Positions 21,059 through 32,433 of a DNA stretch of 60,000 nucleotides are shown piece after piece (within the stretch, counting starts at the first letter, position 1; the number at the start of each line of letters is the position of its first letter). Under the pieces are notes generated by a model. That model was not told the origin of the DNA and did not search any database. It saw only the letters and a program-made list of their open reading frames with translations. A program made the position numbers and the translations under genes. Source of the DNA: Adiantum capillus-veneris (Eukaryota; Streptophyta; Polypodiopsida; Polypodiales; Pteridaceae); the NCBI GenBank assembly GCA_014529385.2, contig CM043968.1, positions 126,363,018-126,423,017 on the forward strand, written 5' to 3'.

Positions 21059-24000
21059 TCATAGGTTGCCGATGGTCAAGGTTGGGCCGAATATTTTGCT
21101 TTCGTGGGTGAAAAAGCCGGTGTAGAAAGCTTCTTCAAATGTTTGCATGTGGAAGCTAGGCAAAAACATAATCCTTTGGTATAGGAGGTGTAACACTTTT
21201 GGAGAAGGCTGCAATGAAAGATCGTACATCATATCAGTCACCGTGTCGGCCGTCGATAGTAGACTCGAGGTCGTGGCTTTATCTGGTGCGAACACTTCAA
21301 TGCAAGCTAAGAGAGTCCTGCAGATTTTCTTGAGCATCTGACATGAAAGGTCAGGAGAGCCAGTAAAGAGCTTGATGGTGCCCGTTAGGGTTTTCACCAT
21401 GTAGGCTTTACCTATTCTCTCTCCTGCCTTTGGTCCTGGCATCCTGGGATAATTAAGCCAATTTGGCTTCTTTTCTGCAATCCTGCCATGCTCTTTCCAG
21501 TTTCTGACTCTTGGCACCGGGTAGAAGGTTGCATCCTCTCGGATCTCCTTTGGTGCCTCCACCAAGTAGATGAGGTAGGCTGGGTATTTGTTCAGCCAAC
21601 CTTTCCTCCATCTAGGTTGTGAATCTACTATCTTCTTTGATTGTTCCTCCTTTGTGATGTCGCCTTCGTAAAGAGCGACATACTACTCCTCCTCTATTCT
21701 CTTTTTCGTCTTTAGCACTTCAAATTTCATCAAAGGGAAAGGCACGCTGGGTTGCATCCACTGTTCATGGAGCACTTTTGTGTCAAGTCCCTGAAGTCTA
21801 ATGGAGATTAGGAGTCTCCTCTCCCATTCCATTTCCGCCTTGGCACTGTCCTCTGCTGACTTTTCTATTTGGTCATGGAGCCTTTGTTCTTCTTCTTCAG
21901 AGATTCTTGAAGTCAAGGCCACCTCTTGAGCTGGGGCTGGATCTTCAATTGTGGTTGCCTCTCCAGTTTCTGGTAGCTCTATGGCTGCTCCACTTGACTC
22001 TTCGTGTGGTGTCTCTGTCTCTCTTCTTTGTTGCTCTTGTAGATCTTGGAGCTGTTTGCGGAGGGCCTCATTCTCTGTCCGTAGTGTTTGATCTTCTAAT
22101 GTGAGCCTCTCCTCTGCGGCCAATGATCCCTCCGCAATGTGCAACCTTTGCACTTGCTCTAATCTTAGCTCTCTTTGTAAGCTTCGGACCTGGTCTTCCA
22201 AAGCTGGTATGATAGCTCCCTCTTGTTCGGTTCCTGCTCTGCTAGCTCTAGGGGTAGTCCTCAGTCTAGTGATTTTTCTTTCTTGGAGTTCGACTCTCTC
22301 CCTTAGCTGAATGAGCTCATCCTTGGCCGCCTCCAATTCATCCTCTAGCCGCTCCCTTGCTTTCTGTGCACTTGTCACTTCTCTTGAAGCCTCAGCTAGC
22401 TGGAGTATCAAGCCTTCTCTCTCGTTTTCCACGTCATAGAGTGATGCTTTATGACTTTCAGATTCAGTCATAGCATTCTCTAATTTTCTCTGCAACTCTG
22501 CTTTCCTTTGTTTGGCTGTCTCAATCTCTACTTCCTTTGCCTTGGACCTTTCTTTTACCTTGCTGAGCAGTTCATGCACCATCTGCATGTCTTTTTCATC
22601 ATCACCTTTCAACTCTAAAGCTCTTTCTGCCACCACCTCCACTGGCTTTGGCTCTTCTAGTACTTTTGGTTCGTCCAGTTTCTCTTCACTTTCTTTTTTA
22701 CTCTTTGTTTTTTCCTCCGTTCCTATCCGTTCATCTTGTTTTTGTAGGGCGATCCCATAAACTGCCTCAAGGGCCTCTTCTTCGGTGTATCCTATCTCTA
22801 CCAGATCCTCATAATCATTTCTCTTTTGCTGAACTGGATCTATCTTATTTTCTTTGGTCTCGGCCTCTGGCTTTTCCAAATCATCTGTGTCCACCTCTAT
22901 TGTGGTCTCCTCCACAATTTTTTCCGTCTTCTTAGGGCTTGGTACATCAGTCATAGAGGGATATCTGTCCTCAGCTTCCTTGGCTTTCCCTTTGTCGGCT
23001 TGCCCATCTTTCTCTTGAGGCTTAGTAGACTCATTTACTTTCCTTTTCCCCTTGTCGTCTTTTTTCAGCTCAGCTTTTAATTGCTGTACCTCCTCTTCCG
23101 TGTATGGCTCGACAGGTTGCTGCTCCAGAATAGCCTCAGACTCCTCATAAGCTTTAATATATTGATCGTATTGATCAATATGTGGCCTGGATGACGTAGT
23201 TCCGACATTAGTGGGGTCTGGCACCCACTTTTCTTCAAAGTTACCCTTTAGAGCTCTTTCCGCTCTAAACTGCTCCACTAGTCTTTCCATTCTTGCCGCT
23301 GCTTTACTTTCTGCAACCTTCTTTTTTACTTTCTTCTTAAGCGGCTCGTCCACATCCTCTGCAGGTTCTGAAACTACTTCTAGTTTCCGGCGTGCTCTTG
23401 TGGATGCTCTCTTGGATACTTTGGGCTGTTCTTCCACCTCGTCGGCTTCTCTAAGCCACTCATTCTGGGAGGGAACCTTTGGCCACTGATCTCTAGCTCC
23501 AACAACTTCATAAGCTATTCTTGTCAGAATTTCCGCTCCTCCTATGTACCTTGGCTTCTCGTTGTGCATGGCAATCACTTGCTCGTGGATGTGTTGAGAG
23601 TAATTCACCTCTTTTGGCATATTGCTCTTTAATGCCCATGTGATGGTGGTCGCAATGGCATGGGGTGGTGTCGTATACTTTTGCGGTCTTTTACTGCAAA
23701 CATGAAGAAATTGGTTGTACATTCGGCAAAGGGTTGCCGCTCTTGGGTCTGCCATATCTCCATAGGTTGCATTCTGTTTCTTGGGCCCATAGACCTCTAT
23801 AGCCTCCCTTCTTTCCCTGATGGAGCTCCCTTTGTTGTGCAGCTTCAATGGGTCTGCAATTAGCTGTGGAGTGATCTGTACTTCTACCTTCTCTCCATCC
23901 ATGGCTGTCAATGTGGCTTTTCCATCCTTCTGAATGGATGTTGCCAACTCATACACTCTTCTTGTATCCACACCTGATGGTCTCGAGGTGAAGAAACTGT

Positions 24001-24277
24001 GCAAGTCTGCCCTTTCCAGGTACCTGCTGATGTCTTCTGACCTGCTATAATCTACCAATTCCTGTGGGATCATCGGTACATCCACCGCTTGCCCTTGAAG
24101 ATCTCTGAAAGTCCCCTGGTAGATCTTTATTCCCTCTTTCTCCAATACTGCTTCCTCCACCCAAGTTTTGGTTGGCTTGAGGGTTTCTGCTGGAATGTCA
24201 AAGGGTTCCGCTTCCGCAAGAGCATCTTTGATTGTCGGTCTTTTTCTCTTCGTTGCTGATGACTTGGCGGAATCCAT
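21059..24277 (-). CDS. Env-position coiled-coil protein, internal region 2 (one stop)
   Basis: About 1072 codons from the ATG at 24277, with one UAG at 21683-21685 where the other copy has CAG. Residues 1-300 form a globular part (YLERADLHSFFTSRPSG, HAIATTITWALKSNMPKEV) that begins with a basic KRKRP motif. Residues 300-540 are Lys/Glu-rich with LKKKVKKKV. Residues 560-790 are a long heptad-type coiled coil (LRTENEALRKQLQDLQEQQ). The C-terminal 200 residues form a second conserved part (KTLTGTIKLFTGSPDLSC, LYQRIMFLPSFHMQTFEEAF). I see no signal peptide or membrane helix, so an envelope role is unsupported despite the position after pol. A diverged relative is at 52661-53547. Function unknown; the basic motifs suggest nuclear targeting (inference). 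Confidence 0.75.
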
Positions 24278-26580
24278 GGATCTTGTAACTCCAATTTCAG
24301 AAGTTAGCGTCTTTTTAGTACTGAAAGCCAAAATGAAGCTTTTAACTATTCAAATGACTTGAAAACTGAAACATGAGCTATTCAGGGCCTAAGGATGCAA
24401 GGTAGGTGAAAAAAATATGCAAAATGGGCTCAAAATAATGCTGGAGACATCATACGCGTATGATGTCTTTTGTGTCAAAATGACTTCATATTGGTTGTGC
24501 TTGTAGCTGATAGTGTATATATGAGTATCATATGCTTGGATTTGAGTTTGGATCCCATTTGGTCAAGTTTTGGCCAATTTACTCCAGTTCCGGCTCTTGG
24601 CAAAATTTTGAAAGGGATTTGGATTTTATGATCCAAATTGGATAAAACTTGGTGGTTCACTTTCAAATGGCATGTAGATCACTTCTGTTTGGTGGTTGAA
24701 GCCCTGAGGTGCCAAAATCACATAGTGAGACATCATACGCGTATGATGTCTTTTAGTGTATTTTTGGATCAAATTTCTCTATAAGCTTGGATTTGGCTTT
24801 AGATAGGCTTATTCAGTGGATTTATGAAGTTTGGATAGATTTTGGGCTAAAAATGGCTCTGGAGACATCATACGCGTATGATGTCTTTTTCATCAATTTT
24901 GCATGGGATTGATTCTGTGGACTCCCCATGTACTAGTGAAGGACTGTCTCTACTCAAATCTTGGTTTGGACTTGAGTATGTTGGATTTGGGCCAAAAATA
25001 GGCTTTAGGTGAAGGATTTTCCCTCAATTGGGCTAATGGGGTGATCCTCTTGACCAAATGGTTCCAAATTTCATATGTAGTATGTAATAGATATATATAA
25101 TGGATGTATGATGACAATTGAGCAGTTTTGGCTCTGTAAGTGCAAATAGACATCATACGCGTATGATGTCTTTTGTGTCAAAATGGTGCTTTTTGGTTCC
25201 AGATAGCTTGTAGATGTGTTGATCAACAATCCTACAAAGTTTCAATGAGTTTGGAGTTATTTTGACAAAATTAGGACCAAAAATCAATTTTATGGCCTAC
25301 TTTGCGTCTTTTTGGTTTTCCTTGGGTTTTCTAACTCCAATTCTCATGATACTTGGTTCATAGGATGTGATTAACATGTGGAATGAGGCTATGCACTCAA
25401 ATGTTGAAATGGATGTGAAATTCATGCTGTGAGACATCATACGCGTATGATGTCTTTTCTTGAAATGTTGGTCTTTTTGTGCAAAGAATGCTTTGTGCTA
25501 GTGCCCTAAGCCTTGCTAACTGGTTTTCAACTTAAAAAGTCATCAATTTAGCAAAAAAGCCCCCTTATAGGCATTTCAGTCTCCGAAGTCATCTTTTTGC
25601 CTTGGAGTTGAATTTCTTCAACTTTTCTTCTCGAGAGTTGCATTTCCAGCTCATTGGATATGTTGTGAAGCCATCTATTTGGTTGAACTTGACTCTGACT
25701 CCCCGTTCTCCATCTTTCTCCATTTGGTTGTCCGAAAGCGTCTTTTTCACCATCGGTAAGTGAATCAGCTTTCTTTTGGGTTTTGCTTGCAAACATAAGT
25801 TATCCATGTATATTTGAAGCTGCTTGTGAAGTTTCATTTCATTCGGTCGTCAATTTCAGCCGTTATGCCAAAATGACGCTTTGTGTGTCCGCAGCCGAAT
25901 CGGTTGTTCCGACCTACTTTTGGTGGTCCAAACCGGGAGATACTCCATGGTTGCATTGCCCTCAATGTTGTTAAGCTTCCTGAGAAGTTTTTTGTCGTTT
26001 CGACAACTTTTTCCTGTTTGCCTCTTGCAGGCTTTGTTGACCTAGGGTTTTCCCAGTCGTTCTTTCTCGAGCTTTGAGTGTTAGAAACCCATCTTCTATA
26101 CTAGGGTAACCCACCTATAAGTTCTTGCAAGGTTTGGTTAGGCGGTCGTGCCACTACCTAGCATTCTACCGCATTCCCCGTCTGCTCTTGTTTCTTGGTT
26201 TTGGTCAATTTTCGCGACAAAAGTTAATGATAAGCATCAAAAACTTATGGCAACGAGTCTACCTCTCATGTCTGGTGTCCGCTGAGCTCTCGTAGCAGTC
26301 GTAGAAGGCTGTAGAAGGTTGGATGCTCCTGTGTGCTCTTTGCTCTCTCCAAGAAGGTAATAGTGGAAATGAGCTTGAAAGTGATGTGAAAAATACTTAA
26401 CTTCGGACTTCCCGGATCACTTGTTACCAAATTTGACATGTGCTCCTATCTCGTCGTGAAATGCACTTTAGGATTTGAAATTTCTCAATTTGGACTCCGT
26501 TTGACCCGTTTCTGAGAAATTTGTCCACTTTGCCAAAATTCTATCATTTCGGGCTTTTCGCAACTTTTCCCGAATTGTAC
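24278..26580. repeat. Non-coding spacer with palindrome array, internal region 2
   Basis: Lies between the env-position ORF and the second retropepsin ORF. Full 24-bp palindromes start at 24445, 24728, 24863, 25148 and 25432. The sequence after each palindrome is partly repeated (for example TTTGTGTCAAAATG after the first and fourth), so this looks like an old tandem array. Its orientation agrees with that of the leader array at 35.6-36.3 kb. No gene is supported here. Confidence 0.8.
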
Positions 26581-27100
26581 TCAATTTTTACCATGGGTTG
26601 CCCTTGTCATTAGGATCATCACCATCTATTCTTTTCTTTTCTCTGATCTCGTTTCACCTGCTTGTTTATTTTTCTTTTACTTTTATTAAGAAAATCATAA
26701 AAAATAAAGAAAAATAGAAAATTGAAGCCAAAAAATTCCAAACATACACAATAAATAGCTGGTAACCCTGTGTATATGAATATACACTTATTTGTGATTT
26801 CTGGACTTGGATTATCACTTTTTTCCACTTTTTACCTCCAAAAACACTCTTATTTAGTGATATTTACACGTCTAGAGACCCAAAGTCATCATTTGATCTC
26901 TTCTTGTTGCAAAACAAGGTATATAAGGGCATAAATATTATCAATATCCGCAATCAAACATAAAAATTGCAAAATCATGTAAGACACTGCCCTTGTAATA
27001 TAATTTTTTGTTTTTCTTTGTTTTTGTCGCTTGTAGCTGCTTTGTAGCTCTTGTATACCTGTATACCTCCCCCCCTCCTAGTCTGAGTCCTCCTGGATGA
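26581..27100 (-). other. Possible foreign LTR remnant with TATA and purine tract
   Basis: Absent from internal region 1. On the - strand a purine tract (complement of CCTCCCCCCCTCC, 27067-27079) follows the upstream ORF, and a TATA-like TTATATACC lies about 150 bases further on (about 26920-26930), the order expected for polypurine tract, U3 and promoter of a - strand element. Clear TG/CA ends could not be fixed, so the LTR reading is an inference. No coding region. Confidence 0.3.
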
Positions 27101-28309
27101 CTATGAAGTGTCTGTGGGTGAAGCATTGTAGTTGTTTTGGTCATAAGTTTCCAATGCAATTGTAGAGCGATGATACAACAGTCTTTCCAATAAAGCTGCT
27201 CTTTGTTTGATTGAAGGGTTGGTGGTCAGGTTTTGGGTTGGTTTTGGCCCTTCGGTGGTAGAATCAGTAGATGGATTCTTCTTTCCCTTGTTGTTCTTTT
27301 TTACAATCCAAATCTGCTTCCGCTTCGCTTGTGGTTGCCACAAACTCTTTGCGACCCAAACTTGCTTTGTTCTTTGTGTTGATTTCCTCGTTTTGAAATA
27401 CCTAGGAGTTTCCGTGGATTGTACTGAAGGGAGTTCCTGTTTACAAATCCTTGGGATCCAAATTTGCTTGCCATAGCTTTGTGCCTTCATGAACTTCTTT
27501 GGAATCCAGGTCTGTTTCACTGTCCTTGATTGTCTGGAATCACTCTGTTGTCTGGTATTGAAGACTCTGTTTTCTACCTTTGTGTTCTCTGGCACAACCT
27601 TTTTTGGTCTCCATACCAACGTTGACTCCGTTTTTTCCCAAGGTTGAGCCGTTATATTATTGCTTGTCTTCCTTATCCAATGTTGAGAGTTCCTCGTCGA
27701 AGAGCAATCCAGTTGTATAGAAACTTTTGGTTGCCATTGCTTCTTCTTTTTCTCTGGTTGTTGTTTACCTTTGTTCTTGGATTCTTCCTTTGGAGTTGTC
27801 TCTGCTCCTTTGGTGAACTTAACTGATTGACTTTCACCTTCGTATTTGATAAGCACTGATTTAGAACTCCAGTCAATCATTGCATTGTATTGCTTCTGCC
27901 ATGGTTGCCCTAGCAATAATGGATGTTGTGTAGCTTGGTCTTCAACCACGTAAAACATATGAGGATACACATACTGTTTAATATGTATATGTAAAACTGT
28001 GCATCCGACAGTTTTGATTGAATTCTCAGAGTAACTCTTTAACTCTTGCTTGGCAGTTTGTAATTTAGTGTCATTTGTCAATTGTCTATACAAACTGAGT
28101 GAAAGTAGGTTAGTTTGAGCTCCTGAATCCAATAGTGCTCTGGCTTTGATTTGGTTGGTTCCTACTTTGCATTCAATGATGGGTTCTTCTTTGTCATTAT
28201 CCATTTCTGTTATACTGACTGCGTTTATTCGTATTGCTCCTTCATTGCGATGTTCCTGACGCAGTAGTCTTCTTTTCTCTCCTTCGCCTCGGCTTGAGAT
28301 ATTCAACAA
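27101..28309 (-). CDS. Second retropepsin-like ORF with Trp-motif repeats
   Basis: About 402 codons. Residues 40-150 look like a complete retropepsin: RALLDSGAQTNLLS near residue 60, and the distal LLLGQPWQKQY near 133. A Lys/Gln-rich linker follows, then at least five copies of a short motif K-Q-[TIV]-W-[IV]-[PAV]-[KR] (for example VKQTWIPKK, GKQIWIPR, TKQVWVAK, RKQIWIVKK) between residues 240 and 350. It overlaps the integrase zinc-finger ORF in another frame (28242-28309). The usual pol protease lies elsewhere (about 31.5 kb), so this is a second, unrelated-looking one. It could be element-specific or the 3' end of a different retroelement joined here. Aspartic protease fold: fairly sure; role: unknown. 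Confidence 0.55.
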   Translation of the reverse strand: MLNISSRGEGEKRRLLRQEHRNEGAIRINAVSITEMDNDKEEPIIECKVGTNQIKARALLDSGAQTNLLSLSLYRQLTNDTKLQTAKQELKSYSENSIKTVGCTVLHIHIKQYVYPHMFYVVEDQATQHPLLLGQPWQKQYNAMIDWSSKSVLIKYEGESQSVKFTKGAETTPKEESKNKGKQQPEKKKKQWQPKVSIQLDCSSTRNSQHWIRKTSNNITAQPWEKTESTLVWRPKKVVPENTKVENRVFNTRQQSDSRQSRTVKQTWIPKKFMKAQSYGKQIWIPRICKQELPSVQSTETPRYFKTRKSTQRTKQVWVAKSLWQPQAKRKQIWIVKKNNKGKKNPSTDSTTEGPKPTQNLTTNPSIKQRAALLERLLYHRSTIALETYDQNNYNASPTDTS

Positions 28310-28742
28310 TATACTGACTCCATTCCGGAGCTATCATTATCTGATATAATGTCGAATACTCTGCTGGAGGTTTTGATGAGCATACAATACATACAGTGAC
28401 ATATTCATGTACGCTTTCTTTCATTCCTGGCCAATAGACTCCCAATTGTAACAAATTCCTATATGTGTTCCTTCTTGAACAATGATATGCACATTCCTGA
28501 ACATGTGCTTCATGCAGATATATATTATATTCCTCAGGATTGATGCATAGTCGTAAAACATGATCATTTCCCAATTGATACAACCTTCGTGCAACCAATT
28601 GAAGGTTCTTGGATTGCTGAATAGCAATACGTTTCTGGTTGTATTCTCTTCTATCAAACTCTCCTCCATAGGTTAATAAGCTAACGACATTTTGAAACCA
28701 CTTCGGTATCATTTCTATGTTGAACAAGTACGCGTCTGGCAT
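28242..28742 (-). pseudogene. Integrase zinc-finger (HHCC) domain, no DDE core seen
   Basis: Reads HEAHVQECAYHC...GVYWPGMKESVHEYVTVCIVCSS, matching the N-terminal HHCC domain of retroviral-type integrases. It follows RNase H after a one-base frameshift near 28745. Beyond CIVCSS comes QIMIAPEWSQYIVEYL and a basic tail, then a stop. The catalytic core with its D-D-35-E triad was not found anywhere in internal region 2. The element could not integrate with this protein as it stands. Confidence 0.7.
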
Positions 28743-28750
28743 GTTGTCAT

Positions 28751-29434
28751 TTATCCTATAGGGTCTTCCCCATTCGTCAATCGCGAAAGATGATCAGCTC
28801 TAAGATGTGTTTTTCCTTTTTTTACTACTACCGTGAAGTCGAATTCTAGTAAGATAATGAACCATCTCACTATTCTCCCGGTATTGCATGGTTTATTCAC
28901 TAGGTAGAGCAAGTCTTGGTGATCCGTAAAAAACACAAACTTGTTGGCGAGAAGATAATGCCGAAATTTCTTCACAGCATATATCATTCCTAATCCTTCT
29001 CGCTCTGTTGTGGTGTAATTCTTCTCTGCATTGTTGAGCTGTCAACTGGCATAATAGATAGGAAAATCCATGTTTCCTTCTTTTGGCTGAGCCAGAATGC
29101 ATCCTATTGCATATGTCGAAGCATCTATACGCACATGGAATATCTTCTCCCAATCTGGTGATTTCAAGACTGGAGCATTTATGAGTGCCTCTTTCAATTT
29201 CTTGAATGATTCCTTACACTCCTCTGTCCATTCAAAGTTCACTATTAGCCTGTAAAGTGGTTGACCTATTATAGCGTACATGTAAATGAATCGTTTATAA
29301 TATCCGCAATGTCCCATAAAGCTCTGTACTTGTTTTGCATTGGTTGGTCTATGCATATCCACTATAACTTTTATCTTCTCTAAATCCGTGGATATTCCGT
29401 TTTGTGAGACAATATGTCCCAGAATTCTGCCCTG
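28751..29434 (-). pseudogene. RT thumb/connection and RNase H, internal region 2
   Basis: In the RT frame after a TGA at 29435-29437 and interrupted by another stop near 29041. Contains the RT tail GHCGYYKRFI and RNase H motifs VRIDASTYAIGCILAQ, GMIYAVKKFRHYLL, FFTDHQDLLYLVNKP and RADHLSRL. The VNKP..TGRI pattern is typical of Athila/Tat-type Ty3/gypsy. Catalytic acidic residues appear present, but the stops make it a pseudogene. Confidence 0.75.
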
Positions 29435-30622
29435 TCAGACCATAAACACACACTTCTCAGGATTGAGACAAATGCGATATGTCCTACATTTCTCAAATAC
29501 TTTTCTTAGGTGTTCTAGATGCTCATCTCTCAGAAGAGAATGTACACATAAGTCATCCATGTATATTTCTAGAAACAACCTTAAGTATTCTTTGAAAGCA
29601 TGCGTTATCAGCCTCTGGAAGGTTGCGGGAGCATTGGTTAGACCAAAAGGCATAACCCGATAAGCATAAATTCCCCACTCCGTTGCAAAAGCTGTTTTAT
29701 GTTGATCTGTCGGTGCTATGGCTAGCTGGTTATATCCTGAAAAACCATCAAGAAAGGAGTATGCTGTTTTCCCTGATACACGCTCTAGAACATGATCAGT
29801 TATCGATAGGGGATAATTGTCCCTGATTGTTGCAACATTCACTTTCTTTAAGTTGACACACACTCGGAGTTTTTCGTTCTTCTTGGGTACCACCACAATC
29901 GGAGATACCCAATCGGTGTGTTCAATCTCGTATATGAATTCAGCTTCCATTAGCTTATCTATCTCTTCTTTGATTCGCTTAGCAAACGTATCATTATATG
30001 TGTATGGTCTCTGTCTGCTAGGCTTTGCATCTTGTTTTAGTGGGATTGTGTATTGGCATATCGATGAGTGAACTCCCTTTAAGTCCTTATAAGACCATGC
30101 AAACACATCTCTGTACTCTCTGAGAAGACTCAAAAGTCTCTCTTCCTCGCCTGGAGACAAATCTGTGGCTATGTACACCGGTCTAGGTGTCTCACCTGGA
30201 TCTGCTAAATCCACTTTTTTTGCATCCTCCGGTCCGTCATAAGATTCGTTCTCCCTTCTCTCTCGAATAGGTTGGGTTAATACCACCTTCCTATCCTCAA
30301 TTGTGAATTTCCTGTAGTGAGAGGGAACATCCATGTTTTCCTTGACTTTGGCGTTTTCGTCCTCTCCACTCTCAATTTCTGTCGTCCAAACTTCTTTCAG
30401 AGTTTTCTTGAGCTCTCTGTACTTGTTTCTACGTTCTAACTTGGACTCCGTGTGTTCTCTATTGCGCTTGTTCTTTTCTGATTTTTCTGTTTCAGTTTTC
30501 GTTTCATTCCTTTGAACTTGATTTCTTGAGCTTCTTTTGTCTTTTCGTAAGCTCTTTTGATCATTGCCTCTCATTCTTCTAGAAATCTTGTCCTTAACAC
30601 AATCTTCCGCCTTTACTAGCAT
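29435..30622 (-). CDS. Reverse transcriptase, internal region 2
   Basis: A 395-codon open segment of the pol frame. After a basic linker it contains DVFAWSYKDLKG, the RT fingers/palm from VVVPKKNEKLRVCVNLKK through FLDGFSGYNQ and [15 protein letters not shown] to the catalytic YMDD (EIYMDDLCVHS), ending at CVFMV with TGA. Internal region 1 has CGA at this place and TAG in the next codon (where this copy has CAG), so each copy gained its own stop by a C-to-T change. Within the open segment the RT core looks intact. It is part of a Gag-Pol polyprotein, not a separate gene. Confidence 0.85.
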   Translation of the reverse strand: MLVKAEDCVKDKISRRMRGNDQKSLRKDKRSSRNQVQRNETKTETEKSEKNKRNREHTESKLERRNKYRELKKTLKEVWTTEIESGEDENAKVKENMDVPSHYRKFTIEDRKVVLTQPIRERRENESYDGPEDAKKVDLADPGETPRPVYIATDLSPGEEERLLSLLREYRDVFAWSYKDLKGVHSSICQYTIPLKQDAKPSRQRPYTYNDTFAKRIKEEIDKLMEAEFIYEIEHTDWVSPIVVVPKKNEKLRVCVNLKKVNVATIRDNYPLSITDHVLERVSGKTAYSFLDGFSGYNQLAIAPTDQHKTAFATEWGIYAYRVMPFGLTNAPATFQRLITHAFKEYLRLFLEIYMDDLCVHSLLRDEHLEHLRKVFEKCRTYRICLNPEKCVFMV

Positions 30623-32433
30623 TCAGAATTGATTTTTTCCTCTTATTCTAGGCATCGGATTGGTTCTAGCCCCCTTTGTTTTTCTCTTTGCTCTATAGCA
30701 TTTCTGGCGTTGTTTAGTTTGGTTCGGGAAATCATAAAATCGGACATCCGTTATAGTTTCTTCGTTTCCGCTTGAATTGTCCGTTGACTCGTTGTCTGCT
30801 TCATTTCCCCACTCTGGATAATCGGGAATGTCGTGAAAGACCTCTTCTTCATCTTCCTTTTCCAGTGTATCGTTCTTTTCAGTTTCTTTTTCGAGTACAG
30901 CTCTCAACATGAAGTACGGAACCACGTCGTACCCGTCCTTGTCGCAAAATTTTGTTGTGGACCATCCGGAATTGCACAAACATCTAGGGTTGCTAGAATG
31001 TGTGTCCATTCTAATGGTTCAAGCGTGTCCTCTAGAAAGGGTTCTCCTATATAAGTTTCGTCTTCGATAGCTCTTTTTAAAACATATTCTTCTCGCCTCA
31101 GACTTCCACATTTCGAAGCCCCACACATCCATAACTCCTTGGGCTTACCTAACCAAGCTGGAAATTCGGATCCCGCCAAAGTAGCTGAATTAAACTCCTC
31201 TACCGGTGTTCGGTTCACATCTTTGTAGCTATGGTCTTTCAGGTTCACACGTGTAGTGGTTTCCATATTTCTTAGGTATATGTGATCGTAGCCCCAATCC
31301 TGGACCATTTTCAACTGTCTCATGAATGGTCTTCCTAGTATGATATCATAGTTATTCTCCTTGCCAAAATCGACAATAGCAAAAGTATGTTCGTATTCAA
31401 TGCCGCAAGAAGTCACTATGACTTTCTCTAATAACCCCATAGGTTTCTCCATGTGTCCATCTGCTAATTGGAGTTTCAACCTAGTCTTCCTTATTGCTGG
31501 TTTCCCTCATTTTTTCCAGATTTCTTTTGTAGCAATGGCTACCCTAGCTCCGCTGTCTAGTATTGCCATCGTGTTCATGCCTTGGAATTCAACTGGTAAG
31601 GTTGTATTCCCCTCTTCACCTTCGTAATACTCTCCGACCTCGTTTAAGGGTACAGGATTAGCGTTCTTTTGTGGTTTTCTCAGCTCTTGTATGCCCTCTT
31701 GCAGTCTCGATGTTGGGTCTTTTATCCCAAATTTCTCCAAGCATTTTCCTACAGTGGTCCACATATGTGGTCTTAGCCTCAAAAGTTTAGCTAGAGTGAT
31801 AGTGCATGTCACTGGTGTTGACAAGATCTCTATCAATCCTTGCGAGTCCATGAATTTTTCTGATGAGATTCTTCATGAGGGAAGTGCTCTAATCTCGGAT
31901 TTTGCTTCATACTCTCCTAAGTATGAAGGTAAGGTATTGAGTGAATGAGGTTTGCTCTCCATTGTTCTAACAGAGCCCCCATCTCCCCAGTAAGATTGCA
32001 GATCCAAGTCCACTTGAGATCCTGCCTCAAATTCCACTATGGGAGGATTCCTGATGTCCTTTTCCCAATTTGTCTGATTAGCTTGGCAACTTAGCTCGTT
32101 TGCAAAGTTTGCCTCTCTCACTTGTTTCCAAAATTCATTGTAATCCTCATCTCTTCTGTAAGACCTCTGTATGACTAGATGAAAAATCTCTATCTCCTGA
32201 TCAGTTGTGTTCAATACTATGCGGTCATCCTTGTGTGTATTTTCAGGCCTTTGTGCACTGGGAGTCTTTTCAGCTACCCATGAAATGATAGTCTCTTGCT
32301 GAATTGGTTTTTCCGTTCCACAATTCATTGTTTCTTTCTGTGGTTCTAATAAGGCTTGTGCAGTCTCGATCATTCTCTGGCACATTTCAAGTCTCTGCTT
32401 TTCCAATTCCGCGTTTGGGTACGTCATCCACCT
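30623..32433 (-). pseudogene. Protease and pre-RT region, internal region 2
   Basis: Continues the gag frame after the UAG at 32434-32436 (MTYPNAELEKQRLEM...). The first protease segment has TMAILDSGARVAIA (about 31525-31570) and the later IILGRPFMRQL (about 31320-31350). Frame breaks are near 31873 (stop), near 31507 (TGA after KK) and near 30960 where one G fewer than in the other copy shifts the frame. This copy keeps about 200 bp around the protease that the left copy has lost, so it is the better guide to the family. Confidence 0.75.

Noticed and set aside
24445-25455. CRISPR-like array (regularly spaced palindromic repeats)
   Set aside because: Spacers are 110-260 bp and partly similar to each other, no cas genes are present and the host is a plant; it is a retroelement tandem relic.
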